9,728 nucleotides of DNA from Desulfuromonadaceae bacterium. GTDB taxonomy: Bacteria > Desulfobacterota > Desulfuromonadia > Desulfuromonadales > Syntrophotaleaceae. The notes beneath the pieces are model-generated. The model was not told the origin of the DNA and did not search any database. It was given only the letters and a program-made list of their open reading frames with translations. Below, in pieces: positions 1 through 6,589 of this stretch. The stretch covers positions 1 through 9,728 of the forward strand of contig JAIOSZ010000142.1 of NCBI GenBank assembly GCA_021107335.1, given 5' to 3'. A program made the position numbers and the translations under genes. Numbering within the stretch: position 1 is the stretch's first letter; each line of letters begins with the position of its first letter.

Positions 1-83
1 CCCGAGTCACACGCAAGGGCGCGGATTGACGCCGAGATTGGGGAAAAGAGCCGTTTCCGGATGAAAACTAACTCGCTGACCTT

Positions 84-116
84 AAAAAAAATGGGGCCGG
101 GCCAGTGCCCGGCCCC
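84..116 (-). terminator. Rho-independent terminator after accC
   Basis: A perfect 10-bp GC-rich stem is seen: GGGGCCGGGC at 93-102 pairs with GCCCGGCCCC at 107-116 around a 4-nt loop. On the minus strand the stem is followed at once by eight T residues (84-91). It lies 71 nt beyond the accC stop codon, the right place to end the accBC transcript. On the plus strand the stem is followed only by GTTT, so it would terminate poorly in that direction. Confidence 0.95.
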
Positions 117-186
117 GTTTAGCCTGAAATTGCAATCAACAACTCAACTGATTGCTTCAATAAATCATTGTTTGGGCACTGCTCTG

Positions 187-1524
187 CTAAAGAATCAATT
201 TCTCCAAAAAGGACGTATCAAAGGTTCCTTCGCGGAACTCTTTATTGCCCATGATCCGCTGGTGAAGCATGATGCTGGTGCGGATGCCACCAATAATGTA
301 CTCGTCCAGAGCTCTAGCCATGCGCTGCACGGCTTCTTGTCGGCTGTCAGCGTGCACAATCAGTTTGGCCACCATGGAATCGTAATGGGGCAGAACGGTA
401 TACTGATCGTACACGGCGCTATCTACCCGCACCCCCAAACCACCGGGAGGATGATACCCATCAATCTTACCGGGAGACGGGGTGAACTTGAAGGGGTGTT
501 CGGCATTGATACGGCATTCGATGGAATGCCCAGAGATCACGATATCGGACTGCTTATAACGAAATTTCAAACCTGCAGCAGAACGAATTTGCTCACGAAT
601 GATATCGATCCCGGTGACCATCTCGGTAACCGGATGCTCTACCTGAACCCGCGTATTCATTTCCATGAAGTAATAATTGTGATCCGCATCGAGCAGAAAT
701 TCCATGGTACCGACACTGGAGTAACCGACAGATTTAGCGGCAGCCACCGCACATTCGCCCATTTCCTTGCGCAATTCCGGCGACAAGACCGGACAGGGCG
801 CTTCTTCAAGGAGCTTCTGGTGACGGCGCTGAATGGAGCAATCCCGTTCACCTAGATGAATGACATTGCCGTGTTTGTCGGCCAGGATCTGTACTTCTAC
901 ATGGCGAGGATCCACACAGAATTTCTCCATGTAAACCTCGGGGTTTCCAAAACCGGCCTTGGCTTCGGAACGGGCCGCCGCAAAGGCATTGGGCAATGAT
1001 GCGGGGGAATGGACTATTTTCATGCCCCGCCCGCCACCACCGGCAGTCGCCTTGATAATGACCGGGTATCCGATCTCAGCAGCGATCGTCTTGGCTTGTT
1101 CGATATTTTCTACCGCATCTTTAGTGCCCGGCAAAATCGGGACGCCAGCCTTGGTAACGGTCTGACGAGCCGTGATCTTATCGCCCATCAAACGCATATT
1201 CTCAGGGCTGGGGCCGATAAAGGTGATACCGCAATTACCGCAGATCTCAGCAAATTCGGCATTTTCGGCTAGAAAGCCGTAACCAGGATGAATAGCATCG
1301 GCATCGGTGACCTCGGCAGCACTAATAATCGCCTGAATATTGAGGTAACTATCGAGGCTCGAGGCCGGGCCGATACATATACTTTCATCGGCCAATTTGA
1401 CATGCAGCGATTCACTGTCCACATCCGAATGAACAGCAACCGTCTTAATGCCTAGTTCTTTGCAGGCACGGATGATACGCAGGGCGATTTCACCCCGATT
1501 GGCAATCAGAATCTTATGAAACAT
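187..1524 (-). CDS. accC: Acetyl-CoA carboxylase, biotin carboxylase subunit
   Basis: AccC is the ATP-dependent biotin carboxylase. It carboxylates the biotin on AccB using bicarbonate, the first half-reaction of cytoplasmic acetyl-CoA carboxylase, which makes malonyl-CoA for fatty acids. The 445 residues match the usual family length. The N-terminal pre-ATP-grasp domain opens with [13 protein letters not shown] (residues 4-16). The ATP-grasp domain has K116 and K159, the glycine-rich loop GGGGRGM (162-168), E275, and the [15 protein letters not shown] block (287-301) with E288, N290, R292 and E296. R338 lies in ECRIN, and the C-terminal biotin carboxylase domain is complete. These positions coincide almost exactly with the E. 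coli enzyme, and no catalytic residue is missing. The ATG start is preceded by GGAG 11 nt upstream. The gene is 79 nt downstream of accB and is followed by a strong terminator. Pyruvate carboxylase would be much longer and carry a biotinyl domain, so that is ruled out. Confidence 0.98.
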   Translation of the reverse strand: MFHKILIANRGEIALRIIRACKELGIKTVAVHSDVDSESLHVKLADESICIGPASSLDSYLNIQAIISAAEVTDADAIHPGYGFLAENAEFAEICGNCGITFIGPSPENMRLMGDKITARQTVTKAGVPILPGTKDAVENIEQAKTIAAEIGYPVIIKATAGGGGRGMKIVHSPASLPNAFAAARSEAKAGFGNPEVYMEKFCVDPRHVEVQILADKHGNVIHLGERDCSIQRRHQKLLEEAPCPVLSPELRKEMGECAVAAAKSVGYSSVGTMEFLLDADHNYYFMEMNTRVQVEHPVTEMVTGIDIIREQIRSAAGLKFRYKQSDIVISGHSIECRINAEHPFKFTPSPGKIDGYHPPGGLGVRVDSAVYDQYTVLPHYDSMVAKLIVHADSRQEAVQRMARALDEYIIGGIRTSIMLHQRIMGNKEFREGTFDTSFLEKLIL

Positions 1525-1603
1525 AAAGCTATCATCTCCGAAAAGTCAGTCGCCTGATTCCTAATGAACCACAGTAGGCGATCTGATGCCTGAAACCACT
1601 AGT

Positions 1604-2068
1604 TTAAAGGCGTTCAACCAAGAATAGCGGATCGCCATATTCAACGGGCTCGGCGTTCTCCTTGAGAACTTTAACCACCTTGCATTTGAATTCGGCTTCG
1701 ATCTCATTCATCAGCTTCATCGCTTCGACGATACAGAGCGTTTCACCCTTTTCGACGATCGAACCAACCTCAACATAAACGTCGGATTCGGGAGAAGCAG
1801 ACCCATAGAAAGTACCGACAATGGGCGATGTTACCTCTTCAAGACCGTCGTCAACGGCGACCACTTCGGCCGGCTTCTCTGTCAAGACAACAGGAGCAGC
1901 AGCAATTGAAGGTGTATTAACTGACATCGGGGCTACTGGCATACTTGCTGTCACAACTTCAGAACCACGACGAATAACCAGCTTTTCGCCACCACTTTCC
2001 AGTTCAAATTCGGTAATGTCGGTTTGGGTTACCATTCTAATCAGTGCTTTGATGTTCTTGATATCCAT
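1604..2068 (-). CDS. accB: Acetyl-CoA carboxylase biotin carboxyl carrier protein
   Basis: AccB (BCCP) carries the biotin that shuttles carboxyl groups between AccC and the carboxyltransferase AccAD. The protein has 154 residues, normal for BCCP. The N-terminal segment MDIKNIKALIRMV (1-13) is typical of bacterial BCCPs. It is followed by an acidic/basic stretch and a flexible Ala/Pro/Val-rich linker (about 42-72). The C-terminal biotinyl domain (about 79-154) contains the thumb-like loop around GTFYGSASPES and the biotinylation motif VEAMKLMNE, with K118 the predicted modified lysine. The ATG is preceded by AAGGAG (2078-2083) with 9-nt spacing, which fixes the start. This ribosome-binding-site region is exactly repeated 158 bp upstream, on the other side of an inverted-repeat element. 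AccC follows 79 nt downstream, so the two are surely co-transcribed. The promoter is not evident; it could lie in the 244-bp gap, or the gene may be read through from pepP. Confidence 0.98.
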   Translation of the reverse strand: MDIKNIKALIRMVTQTDITEFELESGGEKLVIRRGSEVVTASMPVAPMSVNTPSIAAAPVVLTEKPAEVVAVDDGLEEVTSPIVGTFYGSASPESDVYVEVGSIVEKGETLCIVEAMKLMNEIEAEFKCKVVKVLKENAEPVEYGDPLFLVERL

Positions 2069-2074
2069 AAAACT

Positions 2075-2089
2075 TCACTCCTTGCCACA
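2075..2089 (-). repeat. 15-bp direct repeat, copy 1 (accB RBS)
   Basis: The 15-bp sequence TGTGGCAAGGAGTGA (minus strand) contains the accB Shine-Dalgarno AAGGAG. An exact second copy lies at 2233-2247. The two copies bracket 143 bp that contain an imperfect inverted repeat. The layout looks like a target-site duplication that happened to include the accB ribosome-binding site, but 15 bp would be long for a typical MITE, so that reading is inference. Confidence 0.8.
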
Positions 2090-2106
2090 TTCGCAAAAAC
2101 TTATAG

Positions 2107-2234
2107 GATGGCTAAGCAAAAATTGCGTCCTACAAGGCTTGGTGTTTTTTTAGGGGCGAAGGCATACATCTAGTATGTCGAGGTCCTGAAAAAAACACCG
2201 TAACGCCGTAGGACGGACTTTTTGCGACGCCATC
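2107..2234. mobile_element. MITE-like inverted-repeat element
   Basis: A 128-bp element is bounded by two imperfect inverted arms, 2107-2151 and 2189-2234. Aligned by eye they match at about 35 of 46 positions, including the outer GATGGC ends, GCAAAAA, GTCCTAC and a GGTG plus T7 block at the inner edge of each arm. The 37-bp centre holds a small hairpin, CATAC at 2163-2167 pairing with GTATG at 2173-2177. The whole unit can fold into one long stem in RNA or a cruciform in DNA. No transposase is present, and the only open frame inside is 27 codons long. It lies in an intergenic gap and is flanked by a 15-bp direct repeat. This has the form of a non-autonomous dispersed repeat (MITE or REP/BIME-like), but a single copy in this window cannot prove dispersal. 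Confidence 0.65.
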
Positions 2235-2247
2235 ACTCCTTGCCACA
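2233..2247 (-). repeat. 15-bp direct repeat, copy 2
   Basis: This is an exact copy of the accB ribosome-binding-site region at 2075-2089 (TGTGGCAAGGAGTGA on the minus strand). Its first two plus-strand bases overlap the outer end of the inverted repeat's right arm. It contains AAGGAG at 2236-2241, only 2 nt before an ATG (2231-2233) that opens a 27-codon frame inside the repeat element. That spacing is too short for good initiation, so it is probably a duplicated, non-functional ribosome-binding site. Confidence 0.8.
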
Positions 2248-2253
2248 ATAAGA

Positions 2254-2298
2254 AATAGGACCATCCAAGTCCTGCCCTATTGCAAAATGCCAATAGGG
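2254..2298 (-). terminator. Possible terminator or attenuator after pepP
   Basis: Starting 14 nt after the pepP stop codon, a perfect 8-bp stem is seen: CCCTATTG at 2275-2282 with CAATAGGG at 2291-2298, and an 8-nt loop. A second short stem (AGGAC 2257-2261 with GTCCT 2269-2273) is followed on the minus strand by the T-rich stretch ATTTCTTATT. Neither is a textbook terminator, since the strong stem lacks a U tract and the weak one has a broken U tract. In the minus-strand RNA the middle segment CAATAGGG could instead pair over 6 bp with the downstream CCTATT (2254-2259), giving an alternative fold. Confidence 0.4.
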
Positions 2299-2312
2299 TC
2301 GCTATGTATCCA

Positions 2313-3407
2313 TCATGCGGGCAACAGTCTGAATTCCTTGGGTAGACGGGTTATCCGCCGATGGCCGTCAGCTGTTACGTTAACCATACCTTCAATGCGT
2401 ACCCCGCCGAGGCCGGGGATATAAATACCAGGTTCGATGGTGATGACCATGCCCTCTTCCGCAAGAACTTCGGTTTGGGCCGAAACTGCCGGATGTTCAT
2501 GAACCTCGAGCCCGACCCCATGACCGAGGCTGTGGCCGAAATAATCGCCGTAGCCATGCTCTCGAATATAGGACCGGGCCATGTCGTCGATATCCCTAAA
2601 AGGGACACCGGGCCGAATGGCATCCATGGCTCGGTCGTGGGCCTCAAGAACAATGTCAAAAATCTGCCGAAGCTTGGTAGAAACGGGTCCGACAGCGACC
2701 GTCACCGTTTCATCCGAATGGTATCCGTTCCAGCGGGCCCCAAAATCAATAGTCACCAGATCGCCCGAAGCAATGGCCTTGTCGGAAGCGACGCCATGGG
2801 GCAAGGCACCGCGCCGACCGGAGGCCACGATGGTGTCAAATGATTTTTCCTCAGCGCCCAGCCGCCGCATGGCAAATTCAAGCTCTAGAGCGACTTCTCT
2901 TTCAACCACACCCGGGCGGATCATCGGTAGAACTTCCTCGAAAGCCTCTGCTGATATGCAGGCTGCATGCTCAAGGGCGCTCAGCTCGTTGCGATCCTTA
3001 GACCACCGTAGAGACCGTAACCGCTCTGCTTCTGGCAGCCACTGGCAACCACGAGGGCTTTTTTCCCGCAGGCGCTCAACCATGGCATAGGGCAGGCTGT
3101 CAGCTTCAAAACCAATTCTCTGCAACCCAAGCTGAACGACCTGTTCGAGAATACCGTCGAGCTGCACTCGATATTCGCAGATGTTCTGCGCCTGAACTTC
3201 CTGGCGAGCCTGTGTTGTGTAGCGGGCGTCGGTTAAAAAGGTCGCCCCCTTACGGCTCACCAACAGAGCACCAGCGCTGCCAGTAAAACCGCTAAGATAA
3301 CGCAGATTGGCCCGGTCAAGAAACAGAAAACCTTCCAGGTCGGCATCATCCAACAGCTTATGTACCCTGTGGGTTCTTGCTTGATTAACGTTTTTACCAA
3401 CCATCAT
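2313..3407 (-). CDS. pepP: Xaa-Pro aminopeptidase (peptidase M24B)
   Basis: This is a cytoplasmic metallopeptidase of the M24 'pita-bread' family, predicted to remove N-terminal residues preceding proline. It has 364 residues, the normal length of the short PepP/YqhT/PepQ type. A creatinase N-terminal domain (about 10-140, with [14 protein letters not shown]) precedes the catalytic domain (about 145-355). The five expected metal ligands are visible: D221 in TIDFGA, D232 in GYHSDE, H296 in [10 protein letters not shown]325 in ITIEPGIY and E339 in VRIEGM. H204 in ALPHG is the usual substrate-handling histidine. The ATG overlaps the aroQ stop as ATGA. A second ATG follows immediately, and either could initiate. 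The ribosome-binding site is weak, which suggests coupling to aroQ. From sequence alone the split between aminopeptidase P and prolidase (PepQ) cannot be settled. The neighbourhood aroQ-pepP-(efp)-accBC is widely conserved in bacteria. Confidence 0.9.
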   Translation of the reverse strand: MMVGKNVNQARTHRVHKLLDDADLEGFLFLDRANLRYLSGFTGSAGALLVSRKGATFLTDARYTTQARQEVQAQNICEYRVQLDGILEQVVQLGLQRIGFEADSLPYAMVERLREKSPRGCQWLPEAERLRSLRWSKDRNELSALEHAACISAEAFEEVLPMIRPGVVEREVALELEFAMRRLGAEEKSFDTIVASGRRGALPHGVASDKAIASGDLVTIDFGARWNGYHSDETVTVAVGPVSTKLRQIFDIVLEAHDRAMDAIRPGVPFRDIDDMARSYIREHGYGDYFGHSLGHGVGLEVHEHPAVSAQTEVLAEEGMVITIEPGIYIPGLGGVRIEGMVNVTADGHRRITRLPKEFRLLPA

Positions 3408-3856
3408 CCGCTCAGATGCATGACTAAACCACGCAGAGCCAATTGATAGCTGGCTACGCCGAAACCACAGATCTGGCCTATCGCCACTGAGCTAATGTAA
3501 GAATGATGACGAAAGGGTTCGCGGGCATGCACATTAGAGAGATGGACCTCCACGGCCGGAATAGCGACCGCCGCCAAGGCGTCCCTCAGTGAGACGCTGG
3601 TATGGGTCAAACCGCCGGGGTTGATGAGAATTCCGCCAATACCCTGGTCGCGAGCGGCGTGAATCCGATCGATCAGCTCGCCTTCGTGGTTGGATTGAAA
3701 GGTATCTATTCCGACCCCTAGTTCCCCCGCCAAAAGGCTCAAGCCCTTGTCGACATCCTTCAGCGTGTCCTTGCCATAGACTTCGGGCTCACGGGTGCCG
3801 AGCAAATTGAGATTGGGACCGTGCAGAACCAGGATCTGAATATCTGCGCTGCTCAT
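3404..3856 (-). CDS. aroQ: 3-dehydroquinate dehydratase, type II
   Basis: AroQ converts 3-dehydroquinate to 3-dehydroshikimate, the third step of the shikimate pathway. The protein has 150 residues, as expected for the dodecameric type II enzyme. Conserved blocks are [17 protein letters not shown] (12-28), with R22 and the catalytic Y27; [10 protein letters not shown] (54-63); [17 protein letters not shown] (78-94), with N79 and H85; and [20 protein letters not shown] (103-122), with H105 and R116. All catalytic residues are present. The start chosen is the ATG at 3856, which overlaps the preceding Roadblock stop codon as ATGA and has GGAGG (3864-3868) 7 nt upstream. The frame stays open to 3928, but that would add 24 residues unlike the family and overlap the upstream gene. 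It is unrelated to type I dehydroquinase (AroD). Confidence 0.97.
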   Translation of the reverse strand: MSSADIQILVLHGPNLNLLGTREPEVYGKDTLKDVDKGLSLLAGELGVGIDTFQSNHEGELIDRIHAARDQGIGGILINPGGLTHTSVSLRDALAAVAIPAVEVHLSNVHAREPFRHHSYISSVAIGQICGFGVASYQLALRGLVMHLSG

Positions 3857-4209
3857 CGCAACTCCTCCCTCAACCGAAACAGCTCGCGGGAGAGTAGATA
3901 ACGCCCTTTGCCACTGTTGCCGATACAAGCCATGGTCAGGATAACAAAGTAATCCTCGGTCAAAGCGCGAATAAGCACTTGAAAACGCTCCGTACGCACC
4001 GTTACTTCCTCGATCTCGCCGGTGTTAAGTATGGCCAGAGTTTCCTTCATTTCCTTCAGAACATGGGCATACTCGACGGCAAAGGGGTTGAGGTCACCCG
4101 CCTCGAAGGGTCGATCGTACTGGGCTACCGCCAGGCCGTCATACCCCATGAGCACGGCACTATAGCCATCGGATTCTTCAACGATGTCCTGCAAAATGTT
4201 TTTGAACAT
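3853..4209 (-). CDS. Roadblock/LC7 domain protein
   Basis: This 118-residue protein looks like a single Roadblock/LC7 domain, the fold of MglB and other partners of small Ras-like GTPases. Visible features are an N-terminal helix ([12 protein letters not shown]), a strand-turn-strand with [17 protein letters not shown] (15-31), a central helix (about 43-61), the strand pair [17 protein letters not shown] / YFVILTMA (68-94) and a C-terminal amphipathic helix (about 102-117). There is no signal peptide or membrane segment. The start is set by GGAGGG (4213-4218) just upstream. The first 32 bp overlap the end of the TPR gene and the stop overlaps aroQ by 4 bp, so it is embedded in the aro operon. 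No GTPase gene (MglA-like) is next to it. Its partner and role are unknown. A link to the TPR protein, or to the polarity of the neighbouring pilus system, is only inference. Confidence 0.75.
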   Translation of the reverse strand: MFKNILQDIVEESDGYSAVLMGYDGLAVAQYDRPFEAGDLNPFAVEYAHVLKEMKETLAILNTGEIEEVTVRTERFQVLIRALTEDYFVILTMACIGNSGKGRYLLSRELFRLREELR

Positions 4210-4960
4210 GTTCCCTCCGTAGGCGTGCAGCAGTCAACCAACTCTGCAAAGTGGCCAGCGGTTCGGCTTGGGCGGCGGGTGCGGCACAAGATGCCTGTGC
4301 CTCAATCACCTCAGGCTGTGAATTGGAAGTCAGACGCCCTCCCAACTCAATGAGTTTGGCGCGAACCGGGCCATTATCCGGATCCGCCTGCAGAATATCT
4401 CGATAGACCTGGCAGGCCTGAGACAGTAGGCCCTGTTTAACAAAAAGTTCCGCAATCGTAGTGGTGGCGATAGGCGCTTCGACGGTCTGTTTTGGGTCAG
4501 CCTGAGGTGCGTCTGCAACTGCGCTAGCGGACTCTTCGGCAACAGCGGACAGGCGATTCAGCATATGCTGAATCGAACTGTTGTCCGGATGAATTTGATC
4601 CGCTCTCTCTAGCACCTGGCGCGCCAGGTCGGCCTGGCCATTCTGACAATAGATGGCCGCCAACCCCTTAAAGGCAGCAATGCTTTCACCATCCAAGGTC
4701 AAGGCCTTGTTGAAACAACCAAGCGCCTCTCCGGTTTCCCCGCGAGCCATCAATATCTGGCCGAGCACCACATGACCGGGGCTGAACCAGGGGAGCCCCT
4801 GAACCCCTTTGCGAACAATCTCCAGGGCTTCGTCCAGCCTGCCGAGCTGACGATAAGCATCGCCAAGGGTTACAAAAACTGTGGAATGGGGATCTTTAGT
4901 CAGAATCTCGGCATAGCCGGCAATCTTGGTCAATAGCGCAACGTCCGAATTATTCGCCAT
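4178..4960 (-). CDS. Tetratricopeptide repeat protein
   Basis: This 260-residue cytoplasmic protein has no signal peptide or membrane segment. It is built of TPR helix pairs: HSTVFVTLGDAYRQLGRLDEALEIVRKGVQ (25-54), SPGHVVLGQILMARGETGEALGCFNKALTLD (60-90) and SIAAFKGLAAIYCQNGQADLARQVLERADQIHPDN (93-127). A low-complexity Ala/Glu/Pro linker (about 139-168) follows, then one more TPR, IAELFVKQGLLSQACQVYRDILQADPDN (169-196). After an Ala-rich stretch it ends in a basic helix (about 236-255). TPRs are protein-protein scaffolds, and the function here is not known. It starts 4 nt after aroB with GAGG (4969-4972) at 8-nt spacing, and its end overlaps the Roadblock gene by 32 bp. The tight coupling suggests that the TPR and Roadblock products may act together. 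Neither is a shikimate enzyme. Confidence 0.85.
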   Translation of the reverse strand: MANNSDVALLTKIAGYAEILTKDPHSTVFVTLGDAYRQLGRLDEALEIVRKGVQGLPWFSPGHVVLGQILMARGETGEALGCFNKALTLDGESIAAFKGLAAIYCQNGQADLARQVLERADQIHPDNSSIQHMLNRLSAVAEESASAVADAPQADPKQTVEAPIATTTIAELFVKQGLLSQACQVYRDILQADPDNGPVRAKLIELGGRLTSNSQPEVIEAQASCAAPAAQAEPLATLQSWLTAARLRREHVQKHFAGHR

Positions 4961-4964
4961 AGCA

Positions 4965-6071
4965 TCATCCTCGGGATATGCCAGCCTTCAGCGTTTCAGT
5001 CAGCAGAAGATCGAGCTGGGGAACTTCTTGGATAAGGCAATCACCTATGCCTCGGTTGAGCACCAGACGCAACACCCCCTCTTTGACCTTTTTGTCGCGT
5101 TGCATCGCTTCAACATAATCAGCAATAGCATAAGCGGGGGGATCGACAGGCAAGTCGAAAGAAACAAGTAACTCCCTGATGTCGGCAACATCCTGCGGAC
5201 TACAAAGTTCAAGCCGGAGGGAAAGCTCAGCGGCGACTACCATACCGATGGCAACGGCTTCACCATGCCGATAGGTTCCGTATCCAGCAAGGGACTCTAC
5301 AGCATGGCCAAAGGTGTGACCAAAGTTAAGAATAGCCCTGAAAGAGCTCTCTTTTTCGTCAATTTCTACAACATTCGCCTTGATTTGGCAAGATCTCTTT
5401 ACCGTGCGTATCAGTGATTCAGGGTCCTGTTGGCGTAATCCTTCTCGTTGCTCAGCCAGATCAAGAAAGAACTCGTGATCACAGATCACCCCGTACTTGA
5501 TAACTTCGGCCATACCTGCAGCAAATTCCCTGGTTGGCAAGGTGGCCAAGGTAGCTACGTCGATATGCACGTGGCGAGGCTGATAAAAGGCGCCAATAAG
5601 GTTTTTTCCCAGGGGATGATTAACGGCAGTCTTACCACCCACCGAACTATCTACCTGGGCCAGCAAAGTTGTCGGTACCTGGGCAAAGGCAATGCCGCGC
5701 AGATAAATCGCCGCGGCAAACCCGACCATATCACCGATCACACCGCCTCCCAAGGCCAGCAACCCGGATGAGCGATCGAAACCCTGGTTAATCAGGGCAT
5801 CTAATATTTTTTGTAGCGTTACAAAATTTTTATGCTCTTCACCATCAGGAATCACAATGGTCGAAACAGAAAACCCGGCGTCAACAAGAGTTTGTAGCAC
5901 CATCTCGCCATAATAGCCGGCGATGGTCGGGCTAGTGACAATGGCCACCTGACGAGGAAAGTCCACCGCCTGAAGTGCCTCTCCAAGGCGGTCAAGGACA
6001 CCATGACCGATCCAGATAGGGTAAGCCCGATCTCCCAATCCAACCGTCAAACGTTCTAGCATATTCGCCAT
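4965..6071 (-). CDS. aroB: 3-dehydroquinate synthase
   Basis: AroB converts DAHP to 3-dehydroquinate, the second shikimate step, using NAD and a divalent metal in the cytoplasm. With the ATG at 6071 it has 368 residues, normal for the family. The NAD-binding region shows LALGGGVIGDMVGFAAAIYLRG (106-127) followed by QVPTTLLAQVDSSVGGKTAVNHPLGKNLIGAF (131-162). The metal ligands are visible as E189 in AGMAEVIKYG, H252 in NFGHTFGH and H269 in YRHGE. K151-type lysines and the D/K-rich C-terminal RDKKVKEG (about 325-332) are in place. The start ATG shares one base with the aroK stop (TGATG), implying coupled translation. A TTG one codon earlier and an ATG three codons later are possible alternatives. 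The closely related 2-deoxy-scyllo-inosose synthase is unlikely inside an aro cluster. Confidence 0.97.
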   Translation of the reverse strand: MANMLERLTVGLGDRAYPIWIGHGVLDRLGEALQAVDFPRQVAIVTSPTIAGYYGEMVLQTLVDAGFSVSTIVIPDGEEHKNFVTLQKILDALINQGFDRSSGLLALGGGVIGDMVGFAAAIYLRGIAFAQVPTTLLAQVDSSVGGKTAVNHPLGKNLIGAFYQPRHVHIDVATLATLPTREFAAGMAEVIKYGVICDHEFFLDLAEQREGLRQQDPESLIRTVKRSCQIKANVVEIDEKESSFRAILNFGHTFGHAVESLAGYGTYRHGEAVAIGMVVAAELSLRLELCSPQDVADIRELLVSFDLPVDPPAYAIADYVEAMQRDKKVKEGVLRLVLNRGIGDCLIQEVPQLDLLLTETLKAGISRG

Positions 6072-6589
6072 CAAAACTTTGCCTTTGATAAAACTTCGTG
6101 AACCACTTCATCGACTTTCCGACCATCGGTATCGACAACGAGATCAGCCTGCTCGTAAAGGGGCAGGCGCTGCAGCCAAAGGCTTTTAATATCGGCTTCG
6201 CCCCGCTCGGCGGTCGCCAGCGGGCGATCCGTCGAACCGGCCAACCGGGAACGGAGGGTTTCCCAATTGGCTCGAAGATAAATAACTGGGCCCAAACGCC
6301 GCATAAGCTGCCAGTTTTCCTGATGGCCGACAATGCCACCGCCCGTCGCCAGAATAACCGGGAAAGTATTGCTCAGGGAACGCAGGGCTTCGGTTTCATA
6401 GCGACGGAAGGCGGGCTCACCCTGGTCAGCAAAGATGACCGGGATGGTGTCTCCCTGCTGTTCCACAATCAAGGCATCGAGATCGACCAACGGCAGACCT
6501 GACAGATTGGCCAGAGCGCGACCGACGGTGCTCTTACCTGCCCCCATGAAACCGATTAGAATAATGGATTTTTTAGAAGTCTTGGACAT
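6071..6589 (-). CDS. aroK: Shikimate kinase
   Basis: AroK phosphorylates shikimate with ATP to give shikimate 3-phosphate. With the start at 6589 it has 172 residues, the normal size of this P-loop NMP-kinase-like enzyme. The Walker A motif is GFMGAGKST (13-21). Next come the Mg/shikimate-binding VDLDALI (35-41) with D36 and D38, the shikimate-binding FRRYE (61-65), the Walker B-like ATGGGIV (81-87) and the lid segment with STDRPL (119-124). The C-terminal [15 protein letters not shown] is also typical. The frame is open to 6748, but the extra residues are translated from aroC in another frame and do not resemble the family. The chosen ATG gives a 17-bp overlap with the end of aroC and has no clear Shine-Dalgarno, so expression probably depends on coupling to aroC. 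The AroK/AroL distinction cannot be made; aroK is the usual name for a lone copy. Confidence 0.96.
   Translation of the reverse strand: MSKTSKKSIILIGFMGAGKSTVGRALANLSGLPLVDLDALIVEQQGDTIPVIFADQGEPAFRRYETEALRSLSNTFPVILATGGGIVGHQENWQLMRRLGPVIYLRANWETLRSRLAGSTDRPLATAERGEADIKSLWLQRLPLYEQADLVVDTDGRKVDEVVHEVLSKAKF

Noticed and set aside
61..855. Long plus-strand open frame of 264 codons
   Set aside because: It lies almost entirely antisense to accC, begins in the terminator region, has no ribosome-binding site and resembles no protein family. AccC is certain from its motifs.
1525..1603. Possible regulatory hairpin between accB and accC
   Set aside because: Only a 6-bp TCGCCT/AGGCGA pairing with a long loop is seen. 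That is too weak to call anything beyond a spacer carrying the accC ribosome-binding site.
2090..2130. Promoter for accB with TATAAG as -10
   Set aside because: TATAAG occurs on the minus strand near 2100, but no acceptable -35 lies 16-18 nt upstream, so the call is not supported.
2150..2233. 27-codon minus-strand frame starting at the duplicated ribosome-binding site
   Set aside because: Its Shine-Dalgarno is only 2 nt from the ATG, and the sequence is dictated by the inverted-repeat arm and central hairpin. There is no sign of protein-level constraint.
2361..3090. Overlapping plus-strand open frames of 160 and 169 codons
   Set aside because: Both are antisense to pepP, whose five metal ligands and two domains are intact. 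Their composition is typical of a shadow frame.
3857..3928. N-terminal extension of aroQ to an upstream ATG
   Set aside because: The ATG at 3856 has a good GGAGG at proper spacing, an ATGA overlap with the upstream stop and gives the normal 150-residue type II enzyme.
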